DNA of 64,000 nucleotides from Boswellia sacra. Taxonomy: Eukaryota; Streptophyta; Magnoliopsida; Sapindales; Burseraceae. Location: the NCBI GenBank assembly GCA_013180625.2, contig SNVD02013683.1, positions 186,001 through 250,000 of the forward strand. The letters are read 5' to 3'. Within the stretch, counting starts at the first letter, position 1. The number at the start of each line of letters is the position of its first letter. Positions 23,961-36,000 of the stretch are shown in pieces. The translations under genes and the position numbers were made by a program. The notes beneath the pieces were generated by a model. It ran no database searches. It had not been told where the DNA came from and worked only from the letters and a program-made list of their open reading frames with translations.

Positions 23961-24931
23961 TAGGGATGGCAATGAGGCAGGGCGAGGTTGGGAAGGCCGT
24001 CCCCATTCCCTACCCCATTGTTGAAATCACCTCCCATTCCTCACCTACTCCCCATGTTTTTTTGGGTGGGACTAGGATGGATAATCTCCATGCGAGGAAT
24101 GCTTTTCCAACCCCACCCCATTCCTCATACAAAGATATTATTTTTACTTAAAATTAAACTTTCACATAAACATTAGTTAATAGATAATCGTAAATTATCT
24201 CTGACAACAAAAATCATAAAGTAATATCAAAATTGTAATCTAGTTTTTGTAACCAAGTCTAGTATTTAAAAGGAATGAACAAAGAAAGTAAAATAAGTCG
24301 TAACCAATAAAAGAAATACAAAAATGATGTCCTAAAATTATGTTCTGCATCAATGTAGCATCATCTCTGTGCTTTTTCTCAAGATCCTCAATAGCTTCAT
24401 TCCTATAACATTAAAAAAAATAATCATTACTTTTAATTTATAATCATTATAATTTATGAATTAATATTTTGTAATTTGGCTGCAGTGTTTTCTTATTATT
24501 ATAGAGAAAAATAAAGATGCGGCAGTTGATGACTAATCACTTTGTTAATTTTATTATTTATAATTGAATTAGGGTTTTAATAAAATACTATAATATTATA
24601 TTTTTAGATAATTAAATGATTGTATATTATTACATTAAATAATTTTTCTATTTAAATTAAAATAATTTTCATATTTTATAATTTTAATTATAATAATATA
24701 TAATATAGAAATGAAATAATATTATTTTTATATTTTTATATTTTCAAATATTTTTGAGGGGTGCGGGCCGTATACAGGGTGGGGAGTAGTAAACCCATCC
24801 CCACCCTATTATGATACAGGGATTAATTTTTTTCCCCATCCCCCCATCCTCGTAAATAATATACCTATTCCCACCCCAGTAGATACGGATCCCTGCAGAT
24901 CTCCACCCTGTTATACATTTTGCCATCCCTA
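23961..24931. mobile_element. hAT-type element with exact GTCAACAC target duplication
   Basis: It begins TAGGGATGGCAATGAGG and ends TTTTGCCATCCCTA, flanked by identical octamers GTCAACAC (23953-23960 and 24932-24939). Subterminal regions are GC-rich (GGGCGAGG, CCCCACCC) and the centre is AT-rich; there is no transposase. The paralogous sites in M2 (near 27595 and 28857) are empty, confirming both boundaries. It belongs to the same end-family as 3591-4056 and 16096-16969. Confidence 0.88.
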
Positions 24932-25202
24932 GTCAACACTGCAAATCATCAAAAACATTTCGTTCATGTCCATCTCATTTACACCAGCCAATATCGGCAG
25001 TTATAGAGATGAAGCATACATGTAACACGTAGGGAGGCAGTATGCATGGAGAGGTGCGTTTATACCGCAAATCACCCTTCTCTCATGGTCAACCAAGCTA
25101 TCGTAGCCACTTCCATCACAACATCTCGTAGTTTTTTTTTTCCCAGAAGCTCATTTTGGAAGAAATAGAGGAGTGGAGGGAAAAAAAACTTGATAAATAT
25201 AA

Positions 25203-27066
25203 TGATGAGGAACGGGGTTCCTCAAGTTAACAGAAAGGGAGGAAGATGTAGACAGAGGAAAGGGGAGAAGTAATAGAAGAAATTTGGGGAAGAATTAGAG
25301 TGAAAATTGAGGGAGAAATAATCTTTTTACTAAAAGATAAAAAAACAATAACAACCAAGTCTGAAAATAACATAACTAAAGGTTCCTATTTATAGGACCT
25401 TAAAGTATAGTTCTACTAGGAAAAAAAATCCTATCAGGAAACAGAATCATAATCCTAGTTTAACTAGAAAATACTAAAATTAAATCCTAAGTAAAATAGT
25501 AAACTATTAATTTAGGAAAATGACTCAAATTAGGATTACTCCCAATTTAGGAATTCAAAATTCCTAATAATAGTCAAAATTTCTAATTTATTAAAATCAC
25601 TAAAATCAAAATTAAAATCCCTAATTTATTCCTAATTTGTCCTACATCAATTCTCTCCCTCTTGAAAGAACTCGACTCCTGGCGAGTTGTCAAGGAGGAA
25701 ATTGCCAATACACAAGAAACGCCACGTCTTGCCTTGCACGATCATTGAAAAGTCATTAATCCACATCTTCGCTTTATGATGATCCAATAGTGAAAGCACA
25801 TATAATGAAAAAATTATTGATGCTTTAGCGGCCTTCAATATTGGTAGAGAAACAATAATTCCCATGGAAGACTTTACTGTTGACCTAATATAAGACTTCA
25901 CCGTTGACCCAATAATGGAAGTAGAAGAACCCAAATATGAATCACAACCTATAAAATTAATTTCTTGAATGATTTCATGAGATTCTTCACATGTAGGCTT
26001 CACACCATCATTAGAATTCATCTTGTCCTCGATCTCAATATGACCTCTAGATTCATGCCCATCTACAAGATCAATCTCGCTTGCTTTATCATCTCCACTA
26101 GAATCATCACACTCATCCTCATGGTTCTTAGGAGTTGCACCCAAGACCTCTTGATTCCTATGTTTGGTGGATGACTCCAAATTAGGGCCATGTATTTTAA
26201 GAAAGAAAGCTTGTAAAGCTTTTACAATTGTTAATACTTCTGTAATTTTATCTTCCATGGCATCCATTCTACTCTCCAGAGCATCAAACCTGTTGTTTAT
26301 CCTATTTTTTGAGGCTTATATCATTGAGAGTATTGAAGTTTGTACTGAAGGACACATTGTAGATATTGACAAGAACAGTATGATGGTGTCGCGGTGAACA
26401 GTAACTTCGATTAATAGTATCCGTGATGAACAGTAACTCACGTAAACCCGATGAACAGTAATTTTGGTGAACAGTAACTTCGATGAATAGTGACTTTTTT
26501 TTTTGTAGGGGTGATGGAAGATGAAATTGGGGCAAAGTAAATTGATGGTAGTGAGAGATTTTAGGGTTAATGAGTTGAACAAAAATTAAAAGATAAATAG
26601 TATAAGAGGGGATCAAAACCACGCTTTGATACCAATTGATGAGGAACGGGGTTCCTCAAGTTAACAGAAAAGGAGGGAGATGTAGACAGAGGAAATGGGA
26701 GAAGTAATAGAAGAAATTTGGGGAAGAATTAGAGTGAAAATTGAGAGAGAAATAATCTTTTTACTAAAAGATCAAAAAACAATAACAACTAAGTCTGAAA
26801 ATAACATAACTAAAGATTCCTATTTATAGGACCTTAAAGTATAGCTCTACTAGGAAATAAAATCCTATTAGGAAATAGAATCATAATCCCAGTTTAACTA
26901 GAAAATACTAAAATTAAATCATAAGTAAAATAGTAAACTATTAATTTAGGAAAATGACTCAAATTAGGATTATTCCCAATTTAGGAATTCAAAATCCCTA
27001 ATAATAGTCAAAATCCATAAAATCAAAATTAAAATCTCTAATTTATTTCTAATTTGTCCTACATCA
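25203..27066 (-). mobile_element. Small non-autonomous LTR retrotransposon
   Basis: Two direct repeats, 25203-25649 and 26637-27066, begin TGATGAGGAACGGGG and end GTCCTACATCA. TATAA flanks the whole element (25198-25202 and 27067-27071). The element is on the minus strand. Next to the right LTR the minus strand reads TGGTATCAAAGCG, a primer-binding site matching initiator-methionine tRNA with one change, and a purine tract (AAGAGGGAGAGAA) precedes the left LTR. The interior is only about 990 bases and has no protease, reverse transcriptase or integrase. The LTRs differ mainly by an ~18-base deletion in the right one. It is inserted in the right terminal repeat of M1. Confidence 0.9.
25647..26267 (-). 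pseudogene. Internal ORF of the LTR retrotransposon, uncharacterised
   Basis: 206 codons beginning MDAMEDKITEVLTIVKALQ, with an acidic middle (DECDDSSGDDKASEID) and ending SPGVEFFQEGEN beside the purine tract. It fills most of the element interior. I recognise no catalytic retrotransposon domain. The N-terminal helix may be coiled-coil, as in some gag-adjacent proteins. It is best read as a leftover of a parent element, not a host gene. Confidence 0.45.
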
Positions 27067-29546
27067 TATAATTTCTTTTTAAGTTTTCGTAAAATATGTG
27101 GAAAGAAAATTACATGCGAAAATATGTTTTGCAGTGAATTACATCTCAATTGTCCATTAGAGGGATGTACCAGCTCAGCATCCACTTCATGACAGACTCT
27201 CTCATTTTATTTTGTTTTTAATTTCCTACCCACGATTCCTACCAACTTCAAATTTCAATTTTTTATTGAGTAAGATGAATCTTCTCTTTCCACATATTTT
27301 ACCAAAACCTAAAATTCAAATATTTTCATCAACCTTTTTTATTTTTCCCTCCACTCCTCTGTTTCTTTCGAAATGAGCTTCTGGGACAAAAAATTATGAG
27401 ATGTTGTGATGGAAATGGCTACGGTAGCTAGGTTGACCATGGGAGAGAAGGGTGATTTGCGGTATAAATGCGCCTCTCCATGCACAATGCCACCCTATGT
27501 GTTACCTGTATGCTGCATCTCTCTAACTTCCGATATTGACTGTATAAATGAGATGGACATGAACGAATTGTTTTTGATGATTTGTAGTGTTGACAGGGGC
27601 CGCTTGCTACGATTCTTAAAGCTATAACAGCCTTGGATTTTTGAAATGGCACACGTGAACCAGAGTCTGTGAAAGATATGACTTACTATGATTTCTATGA
27701 AACAGAGATTCATCATTGATTTTTTATTCAAGAAATTTTTGTAATTGTTTTTACAATATTTAGTTATTAGCGTGTTGCTTGAATGAGATTATTAAATGTA
27801 TTTCTACTATTTGAATGTTGTTGAAATGCAACTGTTATTGTATCGAGGCTTAAGATGGAAGTCGTAGTGTTTTTGATGTTGATCGAAGTTGATGAATGTT
27901 GAATGGAGATCAAATCTAACTTCTCCCCTTAATTTTTCCCTCTTCATTTTATTCAAATTGTCAACTTCTCCCTCTATTTTTATAAACTAGGGAGTTCTCT
28001 CTAACTCGTTTTCTAATTTTTTGAACCTAATCTATTGGATTGAATAATACAAGGGAAAATTTATTCAGATGAAGAAGAAAGTGAGTGAGGATCAGAAGAA
28101 GAGAGAAAAAGGCCTGTGGATATGGCCAGTCGAGAGAAGAGAGGGGATTGTTGATTTTGGATATGTATTTGCATGAAATGGGTTGTCAAATGGTGATAGT
28201 GCTTGTTAACGTGTTTTAGATCAGAAAGGGCATATTCCAGTGGCATGAGTGGTGACTGCCACGGTTTTGTTTTGGTGGCGCGTGAGAAGCAAGTGGGTAG
28301 CGCATGTGTCGTGACAACTAAAGGAATCCAAATTCCAGTTCATATATTTATATAAAGGAATCCAAATTACATCACCAAAATCATCACAAAGTTTGCCTTT
28401 GCTATAGCAATCAGAATGAAATTCCAGTCACGCAAAATACCAAACTATTTACATTTTTTAAAAGAAGCAACTGTCGCAAAAATTTCAAACCCGCAAAAAT
28501 TTTAAACCCATAAGCCTACAAAAATTTCAAAATAAAAAACCTAAAATCTGACTTCCACACATCTCCTAGCGTCGTCTTCGAAACCTACACAAGCCACCTA
28601 CCCCCCTGCAATTTGCTACACGAACAACAACATCGAATTCCAAATCTTTCGATCTGTAACTAGTCAAAAGATTCCAGAAGTAGCACCGGCTGAAGAGATG
28701 GATGCTAAGCCAAAAGTTTCACATTCTGTGCGAGAGAAAGTTTCAAGCATTTACACTATAAACCACCAAAAACACCACCTGGACCATTTTGATTCTTTTT
28801 AAGGATTTAGGATCCTTAAAGATTGATGTCAAGAATCGCAACAAGCGGCCCCTGTCGTCACTGCAAATCATCAAAAACATTTCATTCATGTCCATTTCAT
28901 TTACACCAGTCAATATCGATAGTTAGAGAGGCGCAGCTTACAGGCAGCACGTAGAGCGGCACTATGCATGATAGATGTGTTTACACCGTAAATTACACCT
29001 CTCTCTCGTGGTCAACCCAGCTGCCACATCCACTTCCATCACAGCATCTCATAGTTTTTGCCCACATGCTCATTACAAAAGAAACAGAGGAGCGGAGGAA
29101 AAAAAAAGTTGATGAAAATAATTGAAAAGAAGTTCCAAAAATTTCTTTTTAAGTTTAGTTGAAATATGTGAAAAGAGAAGATTCATCTTGTTCAATAAAA
29201 AATTGAAAACTTGAAGTTTGTGGGAATCATGGGCGGGAAATTAAAAACAAAATAAAATATGTTTTAGAGTGGATTACATGTAAATTGTTCATTGGAGGGA
29301 TGTACCAGCTCAGCAAGCTGAGTTGGTACCTCCGGCAGGACAGTCTCTCTCTCCTTTCAAATATGATGGAATTTTGGGAAAAAATTCCAAAAACCCCAAG
29401 GTTTTGATTAATATCAACAATATTCTTTAGAGCTGTAAGGATATGAGCTACAACTTCTGTCATTAGAACACCTAAATTATATTGCCTGTTGCCTTTTTTA
29501 TGCATTTCAGAAGTACAAGGTGTAAAATGTTATCAGCATATTTCTT

Positions 29547-29696
29547 TGGGCCTCAAATTTCGTAAAATGTTTAAGCCAACCCAGCTTTTCTCAAATTGCA
29601 ATTCCAAATTTACCCTTATACACGTGCCAAGTTTTTAGTAGGTCAGTTCATTAGGAACTCGTGCACGTGCCCACACTCGATCCGCAAAAAACCCTA
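29547..29696 (+). promoter_or_regulatory. RPS17-2 promoter: site II and telo-box
   Basis: TGGGCC lies at 29547-29552 and AAACCCTA at 29689-29696, with CACGTG G-boxes between them, the same arrangement as in copy 1. M2 ends only about 200 bases upstream of the site II element, so any more distal copy-2 promoter sequence was displaced or never duplicated. Confidence 0.6.
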
Positions 29697-30556
29697 CTAA
29701 ACGCTCAGGTCCTTATATCGCTTCTCTAACATTTTCTTTAGCTGCCGCAGTGTCTCTTCGTGTCGGGCTCCTGTGCTCCTTTCTTCATCTTTCCACCTGC
29801 AGGTACTTTTTCTGGTTGAGTTGGTTAAGCGGCGCTTTCTGTTTTATTTTTATCTCAGATCTAGAAGTATGGGGTTCTATTCGTTTGCGTTTTTATGCAG
29901 TTTTTCGTTAGGGAAGCAGAGCCCACTTGTAGCGTTCTGCGTTTACTCTGTTGTTGTTTTGGCAATAGTCTTATAATATCTAAGAACTAATTTGATTGCT
30001 GAGTAAATATTAGGAAATATTTTCTGGGATTGATGATTTCTTCACTATCATGTGTTTGGATTTCTTCCGTTGAGCTTTGATTTTTTTATGAAAATCTTGT
30101 TAGAATGTTTTTGTTTTCGGTTCCATCTCAGCTTGTAGCATCTTTTGACAGAACTAGTTCACGGAAACCATAACTTATGGAACACCTAGATATCTGAATA
30201 ATACTTTTTAGGTTATTTCGGGTTCTCTTAAAAGCAAAATAGAATAGTTATGAAGCTTAGTTGTGTGTTATTATACGAAAAAATTGAGTTTAGTTGTTCA
30301 AAGTTTGTGCCATATTGACCGTACCCTGTTTGTGACCTGGATTTCCTTGTTCCTTTTGGTTTTTACTTTTTTTTTTTCATATCTTAAATTGAACATAAGT
30401 TTCTGCATTTTCAAGTTATGAGTAACATGGCCCGTTTATGGTTTGGAATTGCTTGGTTGCTTCTCTTTTATATGTTCTGTTATTCCTTAACCTAAACCTA
30501 AATCATTATATCAAATACACCTTCCTACTTCTTGCAGCAACAGTGTAATCTCAGAG

Positions 30557-30982
30557 ATGGGTCGTGTTCGTACCAAGACTGTGAAGAAGTCCTCTCGTCA
30601 GGTCATTGAGAGGTACTACTCTCGAATGACTCTGGATTTCCACACCAACAAGAAGATCTTGGAGGAGGTTGCCATCATCCCCTCAAAGAGGTTGCGTAAC
30701 AAGATTGCTGGGTTCTCAACCCATCTGATGAAGAGGATTCAGAAAGGCCCAGTTCGCGGCATCTCATTGAAGCTGCAAGAAGAAGAGCGGGAGCGCCGCA
30801 TGGACTTTGTGCCTGATGAGTCTGCAATTAAGACCGATGAGATTAAGGTTGACAAGGAAACCCTGGAAATGCTTGCTGCTCTTGGCATGTCTGACATTTC
30901 TGGGCTTGTTGAAGTTGAACCACAGGCGATGATTGCTCCTACTGTTTTTGGTCGGGGTGGTGGACCAGGCAGGAGGTACTAA
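30557..30982 (+). CDS. RPS17: 40S ribosomal protein S17 (eS17), copy 2
   Basis: A 141-residue, full-length cytosolic small-subunit protein, identical by eye to copy 1 except in the C-terminal tail, which reads [15 protein letters not shown]. The leader exon ends at 29802 (CTGCAG/GTACTT), the intron is 29803-30537 and ATG is 19 bases into the coding exon, as in copy 1. The promoter motifs are retained, so both copies look potentially functional. Most coding differences are silent (for example CATTTG/CATCTG and CCGCAG/CCACAG). The 21-kb separation from copy 1 is largely transposon sequence. Confidence 0.97.
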   Translation: MGRVRTKTVKKSSRQVIERYYSRMTLDFHTNKKILEEVAIIPSKRLRNKIAGFSTHLMKRIQKGPVRGISLKLQEEERERRMDFVPDESAIKTDEIKVDKETLEMLAALGMSDISGLVEVEPQAMIAPTVFGRGGGPGRRY

Positions 30983-31638
30983 GGTAATCCTGGCTTTGCT
31001 GAGAAGTTTAGAATAGATGTTTGTTTCATTTGGACTTATGTCTGTAATGGATGATTTCATGAGTAGTTTTGTTTGTGATTTCGAGACAAAAATTAGTTGA
31101 ACTTGCAAAGATACTTCAGTTGATCTAATCGATGGATTTTTGTTGTCATATTATATTATATTTTACCTTCTAGTTAATTCATTTTGCTCAGCGGACGTGC
31201 TGAAAATTTGCCCTGTCTGAATTGGATTGAAGCTATACTTATGGCAGTGTGAAAGTTGATTTTGTTGTTGAAAGGAAATATGTAGTTGCTTAGCGTCAAC
31301 ATTAACAAATAACAATGGCAGTACGGCCACTACTTGTTGCACGCATGATTTTCTGATGAAGTCCTCAGTTACGAGATAGATAACATTTGAGAATAAGATT
31401 TTCTGAAGTGAGTGCTATAGTATCTATTAGTCATTTCTTCATGTAGTTAATCTTATATTTCTGTTCATAACATAGTTAAGGTATACTTTTTTCTTGAAGA
31501 CGCAAAATTTCACCTTGCCTCCTTCACATTCCCCATCTGATTTGTCAACTGTGCCAATTTTCTAAACCTCCTCAATCAATCCAAAGTCATCATTTTGAAC
31601 CTCCGCAATGGGGGACAGAACCATTAACGCCGATAAAG

Positions 31639-33075
31639 GGTTTTCAACTGCCCGATAATCCCATTGAAAACGTTAAGTGGAATAATCGTGTTCATGGGAA
31701 GCAAGGTTTTTTATAACTGCTCGATAATCCCTTTGAAAACGTAGAGGGCATGTTTGATGCGCTGTATAACTGATGTGCTGTATAACTTTGTATAGGATGG
31801 TATAAATTTATTTGGATTGGATTGAATTGAACAGGATAGATTAAAATTAGATAAAACATAATATTATACTATGTTTCATAGAACATTGTATTAGATAAAA
31901 CGAAAAAAAAAATAATGTGAAAAGTTTAATTTAAATATAAAATAAATTTAAATATTAATTAAAATTATTTTTAAAATAAAAATTTAATTATTAAATTTTT
32001 TATATATTTAAATAAATATTTTTTATTTATTTAAATAATTAATTTTTATTTAAATATTTAATAAATTATTTATTAATTATTTAAATATATAAATATTTAA
32101 TTTATATAATTTTTTTGTATTTATTAGTGAAAATTGAGACAAAAATAAGATTATGCGGTGTTATACCATGGGTAGGATTGGTATAAAAACGCTCAACTTT
32201 TATGTAAACAGAGTATCTGTGTTATATTATACAATCCCGCTTAAAATCTGATCAAACGCAGTATAATTTTTTAATGCTGTACAACGCATCAAACACTGAA
32301 GAGTACCGTTCATGGGAGGCGGTATGATAAGGCATTTCGTAACATGGAAATGATACAGTGATATCACTCTTTGAAAATCTTTATCTTTATACATTTCAAA
32401 CTCTTTATTTATATAATTGTATGAAATGTTATTTGTATAAACTTTTTTAATCATTTTTATTTTGGATTGGGTACATCAGAATTTGTATAAAAATTGTTTG
32501 TTTAGTCATTTTCATTTTAAAAGAAAGAAAGCATAAAATATAAAACATAGTTTTCAAGAAAAACGAAGACAAAAAAAAGTTGTTTTATCTTTTCTCTCTA
32601 TCTATTTAATTTGTTTTTCTTCATTTTTTTCAAATAAATTTTAGATTTTTATTACAAATTATATTATTCAATAAATATTATATTTTTAATTTTTATAATC
32701 TTTAAAAATAAATATTATTTTTTCAAATTATAATTTATTTGAAGTGAAAACTTTAAGTATACATAATCAAACAGACAATTTAAATTTCCCGTGGAATGTG
32801 TAAGTATATCTTATATTCTCATATTTAATTAGAAATTTTGAAAGTAAAAACACATAACACATAATCAAACCAATCCTAAAATTTTTAAAGGTTTTTTTTT
32901 TTATTTTTTATATTTTTCCGACTCATCAAAATTAGTAATTAAATCCCTAAATCACACAAACATGCAATGAAAAGGGAGCCCATTTTACTAAGGTTGTTAT
33001 AGGCCCATTTTAACAGCGTCTATAAATGACAAAGTTTTCAAAAAATGAATTCCAGTAGAAGGAGATGGTATAGTT
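31639..33075. other. Spacer before PPR4, with a degenerate TIR element
   Basis: A short imperfect direct repeat (GATAATCCC..TTGAAAACG twice, about 31639-31743) precedes an inverted-repeat element at about 31746-32296. That element begins GGGCATGTTTGATGCG and ends CGCATCAAACAC, with an extremely AT-rich middle. No clean target duplication is visible, so its superfamily is open (PIF/Harbinger-like ends). From 32300 to the PPR4 start I see only AT-rich sequence. Confidence 0.5.
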
Positions 33076-36000
33076 ATGGATAACATTTTATCACTCTCTG
33101 CCTCACACTTTCCCCTCACTAGCATCCACCAACCCACCACCACCTCCCCCTCCCCCTCTTCCACCAACACTTCCCTCTCTTTCTCCCTCAAACCACCACC
33201 ACCGTCTCAACCCCCAGAACCGCCCAACAATTCTTCCAACCTTCGCCGCCCCAGCTCTCTCAAACCAACCCCCAAGTGCAAGGAGATCACCCCCACCAAG
33301 TCTAACCCCCTCAAAAACCTCATAAGCACCACCCATGTCCCTTCTACTCCCACCAACAACCCCCTTTCTCTCTCCATCAAACTCCGCCTCTCCAGCAAAC
33401 TCTCCCCACCTCCGCCTCCACCTCCATCGCCTACACCTGCGACTCCATCACCTCCAACCCAAACCCAAGAAAACGAAGTCCCGGATATAGAGCCTCCAGA
33501 AGTTGAATTCCGGCAGCAGGGAAAGATTTTTGTTGGAAATTTACCCAATTGGATTAAGAAGCACGAGGTGGCGGATTTCTTTCGTCAGTTTGGACCCATA
33601 AAGAATGTTATTCTGATAAAAGGGTACAATGACTATGAAAAAAATGTGGGGTTTGGGTTTGTAATATACGACGGTCCCGTGGCCGAAAAATCAGCAATGA
33701 AGGCGGTGGAGTTTGACGGGGTGGAGTTTCACGGGAGAGTGCTGACGGTGAAGCCTGATGATGGGCGAAGATTGAAGGCCAAGAAAGAAGACCGAGTGCG
33801 GTGGGTGGAGGGTGTGGATGAGGAGGAGTTCAGGTCGAAGTGGCACAAGGAGAGAGATAGGGATAGGAAGGAGTTCAGAAAGACGGTGGAGACGCAACCA
33901 GAGGATTGGCAGGCAGTTGTTTCTGCTTTCGAGAGGATTAAGAAGGTACGGGATTGGTTTTTGAGAGTGAGGTTTTGTGATTTGTGTGTTTAAGCTGGTT
34001 GAACTTTGCAGTACCCCTATGCTAGTAAGGAATAAGAAGGATGAAATTTTTATTTCCCCGATTTATGTATATCTACACAAGTAGTGATAATGATTGGTCA
34101 ATTTGTTTTGTTAAGAATTACGGACATCATTTGTTGTTTCTCCATTAAGCTTTTGAGTTTAACTTTGCATGAAGTTTAAAAATTCAATTAAGTTTATCAT
34201 GTTGACATTATTTATTTATTTATTTGTTTTGAAAGCCTTCAAGAAGAGAGTTTGGTTTGATGGTGAATTATTATGCAAGGCGAGGGGACATGCATCGGGC
34301 TCGTCAGACTTTTGAAAGCATGCGAGCAAGGGGGATAGAACCAACCTCACATGTCTACACAAAGTAATAGCTTCTTATAATACATAATGTATCTTAGCTT
34401 TGATGAAAATAAATGTGAATCAACCTAATTTTCATTCTTGCGCCTGAAGCTAATTTGCTCTTTTTTAAGGCCTTCATAAGGAAACACTTTTTGGTAAATA
34501 TCTTGGGAACAATATCTTTAAGTTGGTTATCCTTGTTATAATTTTTACCAGAAAATGGGTCATATTTGTATGGGAAAGAGGACCTAATGCGTTTAGAAAT
34601 TGTATCTAACTTTTTATAATTTCTAGATTACCATCTCATGTTTGTCCAATTTTTATATAACTGGTTTTTCAATTGTCTTTTAAATCTATGTGAATAGATC
34701 TGAATAAACCTATTCAAATTTATGTAGCTGGTTTTTTACAGTTTTAGAGGGTATGGTGTAGTAGATGGTTCTTCTTCAAACATTAAAGTAGTTTATTTCA
34801 TGCAGCCTTATTCACGCTTATGCAGTTGGTAGAGACATGGAAGAAGCATTATTATGTGTTAGGAAAATGAAGGAAGAGGGCATCGAAATGAGTTTGGTGA
34901 CTTATAGTATTATAGTGGGCGGATTTGCTAAAATTGGCAATGCTGAGTAAGTAAATCACATCATTTTTCTGCAACTACTCTTCTCTCTTTTGCTCTATCA
35001 CTCTCTTTAAATTTTTATTTCAACATTATTATTTTAATTCAGGAAAATGGCGTATTTGGTTACTATAATTAACACTGTATGATTTGATAATTTATCATTC
35101 TGATTATTGCTACAATTCTTGCTATTTACTAAGCTTTTGTTTTGATATTTGCCATCTTGGAGGGCTACTGTAGTTCCTTATGTAGAATTTTAGCAATAAT
35201 CAGGAGACAATTATTGTCTATATTTTGTCGCCAGTTGCAACGGAGGCACCCTGCACTTTTAATTTATTTTTCTTTCTGATTTTCGTATTGATTATCCTAG
35301 TGACTGAAAGGGGCGAATTTTGTGTCTCTAATGCTATCTTATCTTGGTGTGGAAGAGCTGCAGATCACTGGTTTATGGAGGCAAAAGAGAGGCATGCAAC
35401 TTTGAATGCAATTATTTATGGCAATATTATATATGCTCATTGGTGAGTGTCAGTAGTTTCGTTTTAAGCTATCACATTTTCTTCACTTATGCAAGTCCAA
35501 ATTTTGCAATTCTGAGGCTGTTAGTGAATAAGGTATGGATGAGCAACCAACTCTACATTAACATCATTTATGGTATGTTGAATCTTATCATTTTTTATCA
35601 TATAATAATGCCATGTTGACATATATATTGTGAATTTGTAAATACTTGCCTTTGCTGGCAAATCATCTTAACATTGTGCTATGCAAATTACAAAGGATCC
35701 TTTTTGGATCTAATAAATGGCGGAGTGACACAAACTTAAAGAAGAGAATGAATATTGTTTCTGTTCATTGTTGCACTTCGGATACATGTCTGGAAATACT
35801 TATTACGTTTAATTTTCTCTTTCTCAGATTATATTAATGGAAAATATTGACATGAGGGGTATGAATTGTTTATAACCTAGATGTATTTTTCCTTTCTGTT
35901 TAACCTCTGTTGTTTCCACCTTTTGCATCACTTTCAGTCAAACTAACAATATGGACCGAGCTGAAGAATTAGTGAGGGAGATGGAAGAAGAGGGTATAGA

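Larger units (their letters stand above)
18445..27203. mobile_element. Mutator-like element M1, inserted in the terminal repeat of M2
   Basis: M1 begins GAGAGAGTCCGTCC (interrupted after five bases by a hAT element) and ends GACAGACTCTCTC at 27203. ATTTTATTT flanks it at 18436-18444 and 27204-27212, a perfect 9-bp duplication. Removing M1 on paper joins AACATATTTTATTT to TGTTTTTAATTTCC, which matches the opposite M2 terminal repeat exactly. M1 is a close relative of M2. Its own pieces are 18445-18449, 19280-20288, about 21249-21732, 23690-23960, 24940-25202 and 27072-27203, about 2.2 kb in all. The right terminal repeat has an internal deletion near 27100. Confidence 0.85.
18341..29351. mobile_element. 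Mutator-like element M2, host of an 11-kb transposon nest
   Basis: The flanking 9-mers TCCTTTCAA (18332-18340 and 29352-29360) are identical, the target-duplication size of Mutator-like elements. The left end AGAGAGTTTGACATGAAG.. and the right end, reading inward GAGAGAGACTGTCCTG.., lead into a shared GGAGGTACCAACT terminal repeat. M2 is split after its first 104 bases by element M1. Its own sequence is 18341-18444 plus about 27204-29351, roughly 2.25 kb with terminal repeats of about 0.5 kb. The ~1.2-kb interior (about 27620-28830) shows no transposase; a 61-codon frame at 28061-28246 (-) has no recognisable homology. It could be a Pack-MULE with a captured fragment, but I cannot name a source gene. 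Confidence 0.85.
29427..31540 (+). repeat. Segmental duplication block, copy 2 (RPS17-2)
   Basis: Direct-orientation counterpart of 8200-10330. The left boundary is the TTTAGAGCTGTAA word, about 75 bases inside the right flank of M2. On the right, similarity fades through the 3' flank past the shared TATGTAGTTGCTTAG segment. Confidence 0.85.

Noticed and set aside
25647..26267. 206-codon frame as a host gene
   Set aside because: It lies wholly between two LTRs with matching target duplications, so it belongs to the retrotransposon.
18341..29351. Reading the inverted repeats as one giant foldback transposon
   Set aside because: Flanking duplications of seven separate sizes and sequences show independent nested insertions instead.
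33103..33548. Gly-rich minus-strand frames opposite PPR4 exon 1
   Set aside because: They are shadows of the Pro/Ser-rich transit-peptide region of PPR4.
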